A stretch of 64,000 nt of DNA from Pararhizobium sp. A13 (lineage in GTDB: Bacteria; Pseudomonadota; Alphaproteobacteria; Rhizobiales; Rhizobiaceae): the NCBI RefSeq assembly GCF_040126305.1, contig NZ_CP149510.1, positions 1,561,001 through 1,625,000 on the forward strand, in the 5' to 3' direction. The translations under genes and the position numbers were made by a program. A model generated the notes under the pieces. It searched no databases, was not told the DNA's origin, and saw only the letters and a program-made list of their open reading frames with translations. The first letter of the stretch is position 1. Each line of letters starts with the position of its first letter. This document shows, piece by piece, positions 35,263 through 45,094 of the stretch.

Positions 35263-36297
35263 ATGAAAGCCTTGAAACTCACTGTTGCAGCTTTGGTTGC
35301 ATCCGCCGCTTTTGCAGGCGTTGCGATTGCCCGCGACCAGATCCAGGTTGCCGGTTCCTCGACGGTTCTGCCTTACGCAAAGATCGTCGCTGAAACCTTC
35401 GGCGAAACCTTCCCCGACTTCAAGACCCCGATCGTTGAATCGGGCGGCACCGGTGGCGGCCTGAAGGAATTCTGCAAGGGCGTTGGCCCGGAAACGATCG
35501 ACATCGCCAATGCTTCGCGCAAGATCAAGGACAGCGAACTCGAGACCTGCAAGGCTGCCGGTGTCACCGAGATCCAGGAAGTCAAGATCGGTTATGACGG
35601 CATCGTCTTCGCAACCGACGCAGGCAACGCCGACCTGAAGCTGGTTCCGCAGGACCTCTACCTCGCTCTGGCCGCTGAAGTCGTCGTCGACGGCAAGCTC
35701 GTTGCCAACCCCTACAAGAAGTGGTCGGAAGTCAACAAGGACCTTCCGGACGTTGAAATCGCTGCTTACATCCCGGGCGAGAAGCACGGCACCCGCGAAG
35801 TCTTCGAAGAAAAGATCCTGGCTGCTGGCTGCAAGGCCGCCGGCGCTATCGACGTCATCAAGGGCCTCGTTGCCGATGAAAAGGAAGCCGCCAAGAAGTG
35901 CGTCGCAGTCCGCAAGGACGGCCTGGCTGTCGACATCGACGGCGACTACACCGAAACGCTTGCTCGCATCGCTTCCAACAAGAACGGCATCGGCGTCTTC
36001 GGTCTCGCCTTCTTTGAAAACAACGCCGACAAGCTGAAGGTCGCAACCGTTAACGGCATCGTTCCATCGGTCGAAACGATCGCTTCCGGCGAATATCCGG
36101 TTTCCCGCCCGCTGTTCTTCTACGTCAAGAAGGCGCATCTCGGCGTGATCCCGGGCCTCAAGGAATATGTCGAGTTCTTCCTTGACGACCAGATGATCGG
36201 CCCGGACAGCCCGCTCGCAGCCTATGGCCTGGTTTCGGCTCCGGACGCTGAGCGCGAAGAAGGCCGCAAGGCTTTCGAAGCCGGCAACATGCTCTAA
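35263..36297 (+). CDS. pstS: Phosphate ABC transporter, substrate-binding protein
   Basis: This 344-residue periplasmic protein has a signal peptide (AIA-RD) and PstS features: QVAGSSTVLPYAK at the start, SGGTGGGLKEFCKG and GTREVF. It is of the class with extra Cys residues found in alphaproteobacteria. It binds phosphate and delivers it to PstCA. ATG 35263 has GGGAGA upstream; an in-frame ATG at 35221 would lengthen the leader. A strong hairpin follows it. Confidence 0.94.
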   Translation: MKALKLTVAALVASAAFAGVAIARDQIQVAGSSTVLPYAKIVAETFGETFPDFKTPIVESGGTGGGLKEFCKGVGPETIDIANASRKIKDSELETCKAAGVTEIQEVKIGYDGIVFATDAGNADLKLVPQDLYLALAAEVVVDGKLVANPYKKWSEVNKDLPDVEIAAYIPGEKHGTREVFEEKILAAGCKAAGAIDVIKGLVADEKEAAKKCVAVRKDGLAVDIDGDYTETLARIASNKNGIGVFGLAFFENNADKLKVATVNGIVPSVETIASGEYPVSRPLFFYVKKAHLGVIPGLKEYVEFFLDDQMIGPDSPLAAYGLVSAPDAEREEGRKAFEAGNML

Positions 36298-36311
36298 TCA
36301 GCTGAGCAATA

Positions 36312-36339
36312 TCCGGCACGGCAATTTTGCCGTGCCGGA
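36312..36339 (+). terminator. Hairpin after pstS
   Basis: A perfect 13-bp stem (36312-36324 with 36327-36339) has a 2-base loop between pstS and pstC. No long T-run follows. It likely stabilises the pstS mRNA or reduces read-through, giving more PstS than permease. Confidence 0.8.
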
Positions 36340-36389
36340 CCTCCCAAGTTCGGATTTGCCGGTTTTCCATGGTTGGAGGCCGGGGGGAC

Positions 36390-37880
36390 ATGTCGATGAA
36401 CACATCATTTATATTTTTGCTTATTTTGATTGTTGGCTTCGCGGCCTATCTCGCCGGGCGCTCCCGGGCTCTCGCGACTTCGAACGGCAAGCTCTCGGTT
36501 CTCCATTCTCTTCCTGGATATCACGGTACCTATGCGGCGATCTGCGCGATCATCCCGGCGGCGATTGTTCTTGCCGTCTGGGCAGTGGCCGCGCCGGCCT
36601 ACATCGATAGCAGCGTGCGCGGCGCACTCCCGGAAACGGTGCTGAGCCAGGGTGTGGCAACCACCGAGCTCGCGCTCGGCCAGGTGAAGTCCGTTGCCAA
36701 CGGTTTGAAGCTGCTGGATGACGCGGAATTGGCCGCGCTCAACAATGGTTCAGCCAATCTGCGCGAAGTGTTGGCCGCAAAAGGTGTTCCGCTTGCCGGC
36801 GACGGCGAAGCCTACATGATCAAATCCGCCACGCAGTTCAATCAGATGACTGCGACAAGTCGCGTTTTGATGGCGGTCGTGGTTCTCCTGATCTCCGTTG
36901 CCGGTGCCGTCTTCGCGCTGCGCGGCATCTCCGCGCCCTTCCGCGCCCGCAATCAGGTCGAGCGTGTCATGCTTTGGACGCTGATGCTCGCCTCATCCAT
37001 CGCCATCCTGACGACGATCGGCATCGTCGGCTCGATGCTGTCGGAAGCGATCCGCTTCTTCAATTCGGTTTCGCCGGTCAGTTTCTTTTTCGGCACCGTC
37101 TGGGATCCGCGTTTCGCTGCCGCTGGCAGCGAGGCGACGCAAGGCCAGTTCGGCCTCTTGCCGCTCCTCGCAGGCACGCTCTACATCGCTTTCGTCGCCA
37201 TGCTCTTTGCGGTGCCGATCGGGCTCTTCGCGGCGATCTACATGTCCGAATATGCACGGCCTGCGGTCCGCTCGATCGCCAAGCCGCTGCTTGAAATCCT
37301 GGCCGGCATCCCGACCATCGTCTACGGCTTCTTCGCGCTCGTCACGGTCGGCCCGTTCCTGCGTGATATTTCCGCCCAGCTGAACGGCCTCGTCACCGGC
37401 AACTACGTCTCCTTCATTCAGGCGCAGAGCGTTCTGACCGCCGGTATCGTCATGGGCATCATGCTCATCCCGTTCGTGTCCTCGCTTTCCGATGACATCA
37501 TCACCCAGGTGCCGCGTGCCCTGCGCGACGGCTCGCTCGGGCTCGGAGCCACCCGGTCGGAAACGATCAAGAAGGTCGTTCTGCCGGCAGCACTCCCGGG
37601 CATCGTCGGCGCGCTGCTTCTCACCGCATCGCGTGCCGTCGGTGAAACCATGATCGTGGTGCTTGCGGCTGGTGTTGCCGCGCGCATGCAGCTCAATCCC
37701 TTCGAAGCGATGACGACGGTGACCGTCAAGATCGTCAATCAGCTGACCGGCGACCTTGAGTTCAACTCGCCGCAGACGCTAGTGGCTTTCGCGCTCGGGA
37801 TCACGCTGTTCTGCATCACGCTCTGCCTCAACATCTATGCACTCTATATTGTGCGCAAATATCGGGAACAGTACGAATGA
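36390..37880 (+). CDS. pstC: Phosphate ABC transporter, permease PstC
   Basis: This 496-residue permease of the long type has about 220 extra N-terminal residues with two membrane helices and a periplasmic loop before the BPD_transp_1 core. The ABC-contact loop is PRALRDGSLGLGATRSETIKKVVLPAALPGI. It is intact over its full length here; in S. meliloti strain 1021 this gene is known to carry a one-base frameshift. ATG 36390 or 36396 could be used. The stop overlaps pstA (ATGA). Confidence 0.93.
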   Translation: MSMNTSFIFLLILIVGFAAYLAGRSRALATSNGKLSVLHSLPGYHGTYAAICAIIPAAIVLAVWAVAAPAYIDSSVRGALPETVLSQGVATTELALGQVKSVANGLKLLDDAELAALNNGSANLREVLAAKGVPLAGDGEAYMIKSATQFNQMTATSRVLMAVVVLLISVAGAVFALRGISAPFRARNQVERVMLWTLMLASSIAILTTIGIVGSMLSEAIRFFNSVSPVSFFFGTVWDPRFAAAGSEATQGQFGLLPLLAGTLYIAFVAMLFAVPIGLFAAIYMSEYARPAVRSIAKPLLEILAGIPTIVYGFFALVTVGPFLRDISAQLNGLVTGNYVSFIQAQSVLTAGIVMGIMLIPFVSSLSDDIITQVPRALRDGSLGLGATRSETIKKVVLPAALPGIVGALLLTASRAVGETMIVVLAAGVAARMQLNPFEAMTTVTVKIVNQLTGDLEFNSPQTLVAFALGITLFCITLCLNIYALYIVRKYREQYE

Positions 37881-39199
37881 CCGAGATCGTTTCCTCTTCG
37901 TCCCCCGCCTTCGTGCGCCCCGCTGTAGCCAGACGCGATATCGGCATCAAGCGCCGCTACGCCGCCGAACGCCGCTTCCGTGCCTATGGCATGGCGGCGA
38001 TCCTCACCGGCCTGTTCTTCCTGTTCGTCCTTCTCTGGACGGTCATTTCGAACGGCTACACGGCCTTTCAGCAGACCACGATCACGCTGCCGATCGAGTT
38101 TGCCGAAAAGGTCATCGACCCGAAGAACGAGCGTACGACAAACCCGTCCAAGCTGATGACGGCCAACTATCCGCTCCTGGTGCGTGACGCCCTCGTCAAG
38201 GCGCTCGGCATCGACCCGGCCAATAGGGCTCAGGTCAAGAGGGCCACGGACATGGTTTCGGCCAGTGCCCGCATCCAGTTGCGCGACATCGTCATTGCCA
38301 ATCCTTCGGTGATCGGCACCACCGTGAACGTGCCGCTGCTTGCCGAAGGCAACATCGACAGCGCCAACAAGGGCCAGATCGATCTCAAGGTCGAGGAATC
38401 CAAGCGCAAGGTCAACGACCAGCAGATCGGCTGGATGAAGACGCTGACCGACAGCGGTGCGATGACGAAGGACTTCAATACGGGTATCTTCACCTTCGGC
38501 GCCTCGAGCCGCCCGGAAGCGGCCGGCATCGGTGTGGCCGCCCTCGGCTCGCTCTACATGATGCTGATCGTGCTTGCATTGGCGCTGCCGATCGGCGTCG
38601 CCGCGTCCATCTATCTCGAAGAGTTCGCGCCGAAGAACCGGTTGACCGACCTCATCGAGGTCAACATCAACAACCTCGCCGCCGTCCCGTCGATCGTCTA
38701 CGGTCTGCTTGGTCTGTCGATCTTCATCAACTTTGCCGGAATGCCGCGCTCGGCAGCGTTGGTGGGCGGCCTGGTACTGACGCTGATGACCCTTCCGACG
38801 ATCATCATCGCCACCCGCGCGGCGCTGAAGGCCGTGCCGCCATCGATCCGCGCGGCTGCCCTCGGCCTCGGCGCCTCGAAGATGCAGACCATCTTCCACC
38901 ACGTGTTGCCGCTCGCCATGCCAGGCGTGCTGACCGGCACGATCATCGGTCTTGCGCACGCGCTCGGCGAAACTGCGCCGCTGCTCCTGATCGGCATGGT
39001 GGCCTTCGTTGTCGATTTTCCCGGTTCGCCGATGGAACCCTCTACCGCGTTGCCTGTGCAGATCTACATGTGGGCCAATGAAGCTGAACGTGCATTTGTC
39101 GAACGCACCTCGGGCGCAATCATCATTCTGTTGATTTTCCTCGTGGTTATGAACCTTGGCGCAATCCTGTTGCGGCGTCGCTTTGAGCGTCGCTGGTAG
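37877..39199 (+). CDS. pstA: Phosphate ABC transporter, permease PstA
   Basis: This 440-residue permease also has a long rhizobial-type N-terminal part (about 200 residues, one membrane helix at about 35-60 and a periplasmic region). The core has the coupling loop IRAAALGLGASKMQTIFHHVLPLAMPGV. It forms the channel with PstC and is translationally coupled to pstC. Confidence 0.94.
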   Translation: MTEIVSSSSPAFVRPAVARRDIGIKRRYAAERRFRAYGMAAILTGLFFLFVLLWTVISNGYTAFQQTTITLPIEFAEKVIDPKNERTTNPSKLMTANYPLLVRDALVKALGIDPANRAQVKRATDMVSASARIQLRDIVIANPSVIGTTVNVPLLAEGNIDSANKGQIDLKVEESKRKVNDQQIGWMKTLTDSGAMTKDFNTGIFTFGASSRPEAAGIGVAALGSLYMMLIVLALALPIGVAASIYLEEFAPKNRLTDLIEVNINNLAAVPSIVYGLLGLSIFINFAGMPRSAALVGGLVLTLMTLPTIIIATRAALKAVPPSIRAAALGLGASKMQTIFHHVLPLAMPGVLTGTIIGLAHALGETAPLLLIGMVAFVVDFPGSPMEPSTALPVQIYMWANEAERAFVERTSGAIIILLIFLVVMNLGAILLRRRFERRW

Positions 39200-39211
39200 T
39201 GAGGTAAGAAC

Positions 39212-40027
39212 ATGAACATGATGTCAGAAGCAGCAGTTGAAAAGGCGCTGGATCAGAAAATGAACACCGTTCCCTTCAAGATGATCGGTAAGGATGTTTC
39301 GGTCTATTACGGCGAGAAGCGCGCGCTTTTCGACGTGAACCTCAACGTTCGTGAAAACACGGTCACGGCCCTGATCGGCCCGTCCGGCTGCGGCAAGTCG
39401 ACCTTCCTGCGCACCTTGAACCGCATGAACGATACCATCGACAACTGCCGGGTCACCGGCAAGATCACGCTCGACGAGGACGATATCTACGATCCGAATA
39501 TCGACGTCGTCGAACTGCGTGCCCGCGTCGGCATGGTCTTCCAGAAGCCGAACCCCTTCCCGAAGTCGATCTACGAGAACGTCTCCTATGGCCCGAGGAT
39601 CCATGGTCTGGCACGCTCCAAATCCGATTTCGACCAGATCGTCGAACAGAGCCTGCAGAAGGCAGGCCTCTGGAACGAGGTGAAGGATCGTCTGCAGGAG
39701 CCGGGCACCGGTCTCTCGGGTGGTCAGCAGCAGCGTTTGTGCATCGCGCGCGCCGTTGCCGTCAGCCCGGAAGTCATCCTGATGGACGAACCCTGCTCGG
39801 CCCTGGACCCGATCGCGACCGCGAAGGTCGAGGAACTGATCCACGAATTGCGCGCCAACTTCACCATCGTCATCGTCACCCACTCGATGCAGCAGGCGGC
39901 ACGTGTTTCGCAGCGCACCGCCATGTTCCATCTCGGCAATCTCGTCGAGGAAAACGACACCGACAAGATGTTCACCAATCCGGACGACCAGCGCACACAG
40001 GACTACATCATGGGCCGCTTCGGCTGA
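39212..40027 (+). CDS. pstB: Phosphate ABC transporter, ATP-binding protein
   Basis: This 271-residue ABC ATPase has Walker [10 protein letters not shown], signature [14 protein letters not shown], Walker [13 protein letters not shown] and a switch His in VTHSMQQA. It energises phosphate import and, with PhoU, is part of the PhoR signalling complex. It lies 12 bases after pstA. Confidence 0.96.
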   Translation: MNMMSEAAVEKALDQKMNTVPFKMIGKDVSVYYGEKRALFDVNLNVRENTVTALIGPSGCGKSTFLRTLNRMNDTIDNCRVTGKITLDEDDIYDPNIDVVELRARVGMVFQKPNPFPKSIYENVSYGPRIHGLARSKSDFDQIVEQSLQKAGLWNEVKDRLQEPGTGLSGGQQQRLCIARAVAVSPEVILMDEPCSALDPIATAKVEELIHELRANFTIVIVTHSMQQAARVSQRTAMFHLGNLVEENDTDKMFTNPDDQRTQDYIMGRFG

Positions 40028-40107
40028 CGATTTGCTTTGCCGCTTTCCTCACGCAGGGAAGCGGCGGCGCCCTTGAAACCGGATCGTGATCGCAAGGAAC
40101 GACAACC

Positions 40108-40821
40108 ATGTCTACGCAACATATTGTTTCCGTCTATGACGAAGACCTCAAATACCTCAACCGGCGCATCTCCGAGATGGGCGGTCTTGCCGAGCAGATG
40201 GTCGCCGAATCCGTGCGCGCGCTGGTCAATGCCGACCTCGCGCTTGCTCAGAAGGTCATCTCCGACGATACCATCCTCGACGAGGCCGAGCGCCAGATCG
40301 GCGAAAAGGCGATCGTCACCATCGCCAAGCGCCAGCCGATGGCCGCCGACCTGCGCGAAATCATGGGTTCCATCCGTATTGCCGCAGATCTCGAGCGCGT
40401 CGGCGATCTCGGCAAGAACACGGCAAAGCGGGTGATCGCGGTTTCCAGCGCCAGCTTGCCGCGCCAGCTCGCCCGGGGCCTCGAGCACCTGGCCGAACTC
40501 GCGCTGATGCAGCTCAAGGAAGTGCTCGACGTCTATGCGTCGCGTTCGCCGGAAAAGGCCAACAGCATTCGCGAGAGGGACAACGAAATCGACGCGATTT
40601 ACACGTCGCTGTTTCGCGAACTCTTGACCTACATGATGGAAGATCCGCGCAACATCACGCCGTGCACGCATCTTCTGTTCTGCGCCAAGAACATCGAGCG
40701 CATCGGCGACCATGCCACCAACATTGCCGAAACGATTTACTACATGGCGACCGGCGCCCAGCCGGTTGGTGAACGTCCGAAGGACGATACTGCCAACACC
40801 GTCGGCGCGATCGGCAATTGA
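40108..40821 (+). CDS. phoU: Phosphate transport system regulator PhoU
   Basis: This 237-residue helical protein has two PhoU repeats, each with a metal-binding helix: MAADLREIMGSIRIAADLERVGDLGKN in the first and LFCAKNIERIGDHATNIAE in the second. It links the state of the Pst transporter to PhoR and represses the regulon when phosphate is high. It is between pstB and phoB. Confidence 0.95.
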   Translation: MSTQHIVSVYDEDLKYLNRRISEMGGLAEQMVAESVRALVNADLALAQKVISDDTILDEAERQIGEKAIVTIAKRQPMAADLREIMGSIRIAADLERVGDLGKNTAKRVIAVSSASLPRQLARGLEHLAELALMQLKEVLDVYASRSPEKANSIRERDNEIDAIYTSLFRELLTYMMEDPRNITPCTHLLFCAKNIERIGDHATNIAETIYYMATGAQPVGERPKDDTANTVGAIGN

Positions 40822-40940
40822 TTTTGCTGCGCCGGATCAAACAGAAGTAAGTGAATTCTTACATTTGACTGCCCGGCCGGCCTTGGGCCGCCGGGCGAGC
40901 CCCTTGCAATGAGGGCAAGGCGTCAAGGAGTTGAGACCGC

Positions 40941-41624
40941 ATGCTGCCAAGAATTGCCGTTGTCGAAGACGAGGAGGCGCTGAGCGTTCTCCTGCGTTAC
41001 AATCTTGAGGCCGAAGGGTTTGAAGTTGATACGATCAACCGTGGCGATGAAGCGGAAATCCGCCTTCAGGAACGCCTGCCGGATCTCTTGATCCTCGATT
41101 GGATGCTGCCGGGTGTTTCCGGCATCGAGCTGTGCCGCCGGCTTCGCCAGCGCTCTGAGACCGAGCGCCTGCCGATCATCATGCTGACGGCGCGCGGCGA
41201 AGAGAGCGAACGGGTACGCGGTCTTGCCACCGGCGCCGACGATTATGTGGTCAAGCCGTTCTCGACCCCGGAGCTGATGGCACGCGTCAAGGCAATGCTG
41301 CGCCGCGCCAAACCGGAAGTGCTGTCGACGCTGCTGAAATGTGGCGATATCGAACTCGACCGCGAAACCCACCGCGTCCACCGCAAGACCCGCGAGGTCC
41401 GATTGGGCCCGACCGAATTCCGGCTGCTGGAATTCTTCATGGCCTCGCCCGGCCGGGTCTTTTCGCGCTCGCAGCTCTTGGATGGCGTCTGGGGTCACGA
41501 CATCTACGTCGACGAGCGCACTGTCGACGTTCACGTCGGCCGCCTGCGCAAGGCACTGAACTTCTCCAACATGCAGGACGTGATCCGCACCGTGCGCGGC
41601 GCCGGATATTCACTGGAGAGCTGA
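40941..41624 (+). CDS. phoB: Phosphate regulon response regulator PhoB
   Basis: This 227-residue OmpR/PhoB-type regulator has an N-terminal receiver with the phospho-Asp in LLILDWMLPG and conserved Lys in VVKPFSTPEL, and a C-terminal winged helix (LGPTEFRLLEFFM ... VDVHVGRLRKAL). It activates pst and other phosphate genes when phosphorylated by PhoR. With the frameshift in phoR as given, phosphorylation would depend on other donors. Confidence 0.96.
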   Translation: MLPRIAVVEDEEALSVLLRYNLEAEGFEVDTINRGDEAEIRLQERLPDLLILDWMLPGVSGIELCRRLRQRSETERLPIIMLTARGEESERVRGLATGADDYVVKPFSTPELMARVKAMLRRAKPEVLSTLLKCGDIELDRETHRVHRKTREVRLGPTEFRLLEFFMASPGRVFSRSQLLDGVWGHDIYVDERTVDVHVGRLRKALNFSNMQDVIRTVRGAGYSLES

Positions 41625-41641
41625 TTGCATTTTGAGCGACG

Positions 41642-41677
41642 CATGAAAAAAGGGGCCGGCTGGCCCCGTTTTTCATG
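41642..41677. terminator. Bidirectional terminator between phoB and gcrA
   Basis: The GGGGCC and GGCCCC arms (41652-41657 and 41662-41667) are flanked by an A-run on the left and a T-run on the right, and the complementarity extends to CATGAAAAA/TTTTTCATG. It suits termination of both convergent genes. Confidence 0.88.
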
Positions 41678-41694
41678 TTCAGCAATCCGTCGTC

Positions 41695-42219
41695 TCAGCG
41701 AGCCCGGCGGCGCTCGCCGGAAGGCTGGTAGGCCAGCTTCGCGTGGAAGGTGCAGTAGGGCGAAGTGTCGGGCGAGTCGTTGCCGCAGAAGTGGAACTCT
41801 TCCTTCATCGGATCGCCGATCGGCCACTTGCAGGTGCGGTCGGTAAGCTGGGTCAGTGCCAGACGGCGAGACATCGGCACGACCACGTTGCTGACCGGTG
41901 CGACGTCCTGATCCTCGATGGCGTCGATTTCCACCTCTTCCTTCATGACGGTGGCACCCGTGGTGCGTGTCACGGTGCGGGTGGTCATGCGCGCGGCGTA
42001 GTTGGGCGCACGCGGCGCGGACGTTGCTGGACGTTTGGTGCGGGCGGTGGTCGCGGTGCTGCCACCGGCCTTGGCACGGCCAGGCAGGCAAAGTCGGTGG
42101 ACCTTGCCGATAACCGCGTTTCGGCTGACGCCGCCGAGCTGGGCGGCGATCTGGCTCGCGCTCAATCCTTCTGACCACAACTTCTTGAGTTTCTCGACCC
42201 GCTCGTCAGTCCAGTTCAT
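41695..42219 (-). CDS. gcrA: Cell-cycle regulator GcrA
   Basis: This 174-residue protein starts MNWTDERVEKLKKLW and has the HTH segment LSASQIAAQLGGVSRNAVIGKVHRL that defines GcrA. The C-terminal part (TCKWPIGDP ... FHFCGN ... YCTFHA) binds sigma70. GcrA activates promoters holding CcrM-methylated GANTC sites and controls cell division genes in alphaproteobacteria. ATG 42219 has GGAGA upstream. Several GANTC sites lie in its own upstream region. Confidence 0.95.
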   Translation of the reverse strand: MNWTDERVEKLKKLWSEGLSASQIAAQLGGVSRNAVIGKVHRLCLPGRAKAGGSTATTARTKRPATSAPRAPNYAARMTTRTVTRTTGATVMKEEVEIDAIEDQDVAPVSNVVVPMSRRLALTQLTDRTCKWPIGDPMKEEFHFCGNDSPDTSPYCTFHAKLAYQPSGERRRAR

Positions 42220-42651
42220 GGTCTTCTCTCCATTCACAGCGTTGGTGATGGTCGAATCCTCCACCGACCCCCGGACAGGTGCCGAGGTTGAAACGCGATA
42301 ACTCTTTTGGTGACTAGGTCCGCCGCATGCGTTCTAGTAATTGTTTGTTAAGGTAGAGGTAGGGGGACTCGCTGACAAGAGTCCCCGGAATCCGAGCGAA
42401 TCGATTTTCGAGTTTTCCCCAACTTGCTTGGCATGCGTGGCATTTTTGCAAGAGTGCTCGTTCGAAAAAATCGATGTCGCGACACTGGCGCGATTTGCCG
42501 CAAATCACGGGCTTTTGTTGACATTGCGGTGCGAAATGAAGATAGTGATTTTGCCGCCGCGAGGCGGCATTTTGATTTTTTAAGGGCTGGCCACAGTCCA
42601 ACGTAGAAGCTGACCGAAACAATCACCGCGATGATTGAGGAGATATGCGCC
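42220..42651. other. Divergent gcrA/argD intergenic region with GANTC sites
   Basis: This 432-base region has five GANTC sites: 42254-42258, 42366-42370, 42379-42383, 42388-42392 and 42398-42402. The central four lie within 37 bases. No coding frame is convincing. It must contain the gcrA and argD promoters. Confidence 0.7.
42363..42386. promoter_or_regulatory. Inverted repeat carrying two GANTC (CcrM) sites
   Basis: Arms GGGGACTC (42363-42370) and GAGTCCCC (42379-42386) are perfect 8-bp reverse complements with an 8-base spacer. Each arm contains a GANTC. Two more GANTC sites follow immediately. It lies about 145 bases upstream of gcrA and 265 bases upstream of argD. Confidence 0.6.
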
Positions 42652-43851
42652 ATGGCCGATGCCACGCCGCTTTATGACACATATGCCCGCGCGCCCTTGC
42701 GGTTCGAGCGCGGCGAAGGCGTCTGGCTGGTTGCGGAGGACGGTACGCGCTATCTCGATTTCGCCGCCGGCGTGGCGGTCAATTCGCTCGGTCATGCCCA
42801 TCCGCACCTCGTTTCAGCGTTGAAGGAGCAGGCCGACAAGGTCTGGCATCTCTCCAATCTCTATGAAGTTCCCGGCCAGGAGAGCCTCAGCCGCCGCCTG
42901 ACGGAGGCGACCTTCGCCGACAAGGTGTTCTTCACCAATTCGGGTGCGGAAGCGCTGGAATGCGCCATCAAGACGGCGCGGCGCTATCACTTTTCCAAGG
43001 GGCATCCGGAAAAGTTCCACATCATCACCTTCGAGGGCGCCTTCCATGGCCGGACGCTCGCGACCATCGCGGCCGGCGGTCAGGCAAAGTATCTCGAAGG
43101 TTTCGGCCCCAAGGCTCCGGGCTTCTACCAGGTTCCTTTCAACGACATGACCGCCCTCAAGGCTGCCATCACGGAGGAAACCGCCGCGATCCTGATCGAG
43201 CCGATCCAGGGCGAAGGTGGTATCCGCACGGTTTCCAAGGAGTTCCTGCTGGAGCTGCGCTCGCTCTGCGACGAATACGGCCTGCTTCTGATCCTCGACG
43301 AGGTCCAGTGCGGCATCGGTCGGACCGGCAAACTGTTTGCCTATGAATGGGCGGGCCTCACGCCCGACATCATGGCCGTCGCCAAGGGCATCGGCGGCGG
43401 TTTCCCGCTCGGCGCCTGCCTTGCGACAGCGGATGCGGCTTCCGGCATGGTCGCCGGAACGCATGGGTCGACCTATGGCGGCAATCCGCTGGCGATGGCT
43501 GTCGGCAACGCGGTGCTCGACGTTGTATTGGCCGATGGTTTCCTGCAGCATGTCCGCGACGTGGCGCTGGTTTTCCGCCAGGGCCTTGCCTCGCTTGCCG
43601 ATCGTTTCCCCGATGTCATCGAGGAAATCCGCGGCGAAGGCCTGATGCTCGGCATCAAGGCCAAGGTGCCGTCCGCAGACCTGCTCAAGGCGATCCGCGC
43701 CGAGCAGCTTCTGGCCGTGCCTGCGGGTGAAAATGTCATCCGCCTGCTGCCGCCGCTGGTGACGACGGCCGAGGAGGCCCGCGAAGGCCTGGCGCGGCTC
43801 GAGCGCGCCGCCGAACAGCTGACGGTGGAACGACGAAAGGCCTCGGCCTGA
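42652..43851 (+). CDS. argD: Acetylornithine aminotransferase
   Basis: This 399-residue class III aminotransferase has the cofactor lysine in [29 protein letters not shown] and [14 protein letters not shown]. It makes N-acetylornithine in arginine synthesis and may also act in lysine synthesis. ATG 42652 follows GAGGAG. argF follows after 46 bases. Confidence 0.95.
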   Translation: MADATPLYDTYARAPLRFERGEGVWLVAEDGTRYLDFAAGVAVNSLGHAHPHLVSALKEQADKVWHLSNLYEVPGQESLSRRLTEATFADKVFFTNSGAEALECAIKTARRYHFSKGHPEKFHIITFEGAFHGRTLATIAAGGQAKYLEGFGPKAPGFYQVPFNDMTALKAAITEETAAILIEPIQGEGGIRTVSKEFLLELRSLCDEYGLLLILDEVQCGIGRTGKLFAYEWAGLTPDIMAVAKGIGGGFPLGACLATADAASGMVAGTHGSTYGGNPLAMAVGNAVLDVVLADGFLQHVRDVALVFRQGLASLADRFPDVIEEIRGEGLMLGIKAKVPSADLLKAIRAEQLLAVPAGENVIRLLPPLVTTAEEAREGLARLERAAEQLTVERRKASA

Positions 43852-43897
43852 ACGACGTTCCCCTTCCCAAGCTGAAAACACAGGACTTTGAAATAGA

Positions 43898-44809
43898 ATG
43901 GCCAGACACTTTCTCGACCTTTCTGCCATGACGACAGGCGATCTGCGGGCGATCATCGACGACGCTCGTGTCCGCAAGGCGGCGACCAAGGCCGGCACGG
44001 CCGAAAAGCCGCTTGCCGGCAAGATGCTGGCGATGATCTTCGAGAAGCCGTCGACGCGCACGCGCGTGTCCTTCGATGTCGGCATGCGCCAGCTCGGCGG
44101 CGAGACGCTGTTCCTCTCCGGCACCGAGATGCAGCTCGGCCGCGCCGAAACCATCGGCGACACGGCCAAGGTGCTGTCGCGCTATGTCGATGCCATCATG
44201 ATCCGCACGACCGATCACACGCGCCTGCTGGAGCTTGCCGAGCATGCGACCGTGCCCGTGATCAACGGCCTGACGGACACCACGCATCCCTGCCAGATCA
44301 TGGCCGATATCATGACCTTCGAGGAACATGCAGGTCCCGTGAAGGGCAAGACCATTGCCTGGACCGGCGACGGCAACAATGTGTTGCATTCCTTCGTCGA
44401 AGGTTCCGCCCGTTTCGGCTATCGGATGAACATGGCCGTTCCGCTGGGTTCCGAGCCGGACGACAGGATCCTCAACTGGGCCCGCAACAATGGCGGCGAC
44501 ATCAAGCTCTATCACGACGCCGATCAGGCGGTCGAGGGCGCCCATTGCGTGGTCACCGATACCTGGGTGTCGATGAACCAGGAACATCGCGCCCGCGGCC
44601 ACAATGTCTTCCAGCCGTTCCAGGTCAATGCGGCGCTGATGGCGAAGGCCGACAAGGACGCGCTGTTCATGCATTGCCTGCCTGCGCATCGCGGCGAAGA
44701 AGTGACCGACGATGTGATCGACGGCAAGCAGTCGGTCGTGTTCGACGAGGCGGAAAACCGCCTGCATGCGCAGAAATCGGTTCTCGCCTGGTGCCTCGGG
44801 GCGCTTTGA
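43898..44809 (+). CDS. argF: Ornithine carbamoyltransferase
   Basis: This 303-residue enzyme has the carbamoyl-phosphate site [18 protein letters not shown], and the ornithine-side Cys in HCLPAHRG. It forms citrulline from ornithine and carbamoyl phosphate. It is in an operon with argD upstream, and hslO follows in the same direction after 285 bases. Confidence 0.96.
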   Translation: MARHFLDLSAMTTGDLRAIIDDARVRKAATKAGTAEKPLAGKMLAMIFEKPSTRTRVSFDVGMRQLGGETLFLSGTEMQLGRAETIGDTAKVLSRYVDAIMIRTTDHTRLLELAEHATVPVINGLTDTTHPCQIMADIMTFEEHAGPVKGKTIAWTGDGNNVLHSFVEGSARFGYRMNMAVPLGSEPDDRILNWARNNGGDIKLYHDADQAVEGAHCVVTDTWVSMNQEHRARGHNVFQPFQVNAALMAKADKDALFMHCLPAHRGEEVTDDVIDGKQSVVFDEAENRLHAQKSVLAWCLGAL

Positions 44810-45094
44810 GGAGCGCTTCACCGCGCATATTGAAAACCGGACCGCGGCACCCGATCTATGCTGCAATTGGATGACCGGCGGGTAGCTCAGCCTCCTGTGC
44901 CGGTCATTCGCGTCCAGAATATCCAACCATCCGTAGCGCTGTCTGCAGCGGGAGCGAGAAGCGCAAGCAGCCGTTTTTTCAGTGACGATCTGGACAAAAC
45001 GGACCTGCGCAGGATCAATAAGAGCATCGGACATCGCGTCGCCAAAGGCTTTGACCTTTTTGGCATGGATGACTGAGGGCTAAGGAGCAGAGTG

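Noticed and set aside
44858..45076. 72-residue open frame between argF and hslO
   Set aside because: No ribosome binding site or protein-family features; the residues look random and hslO has its own start signal.
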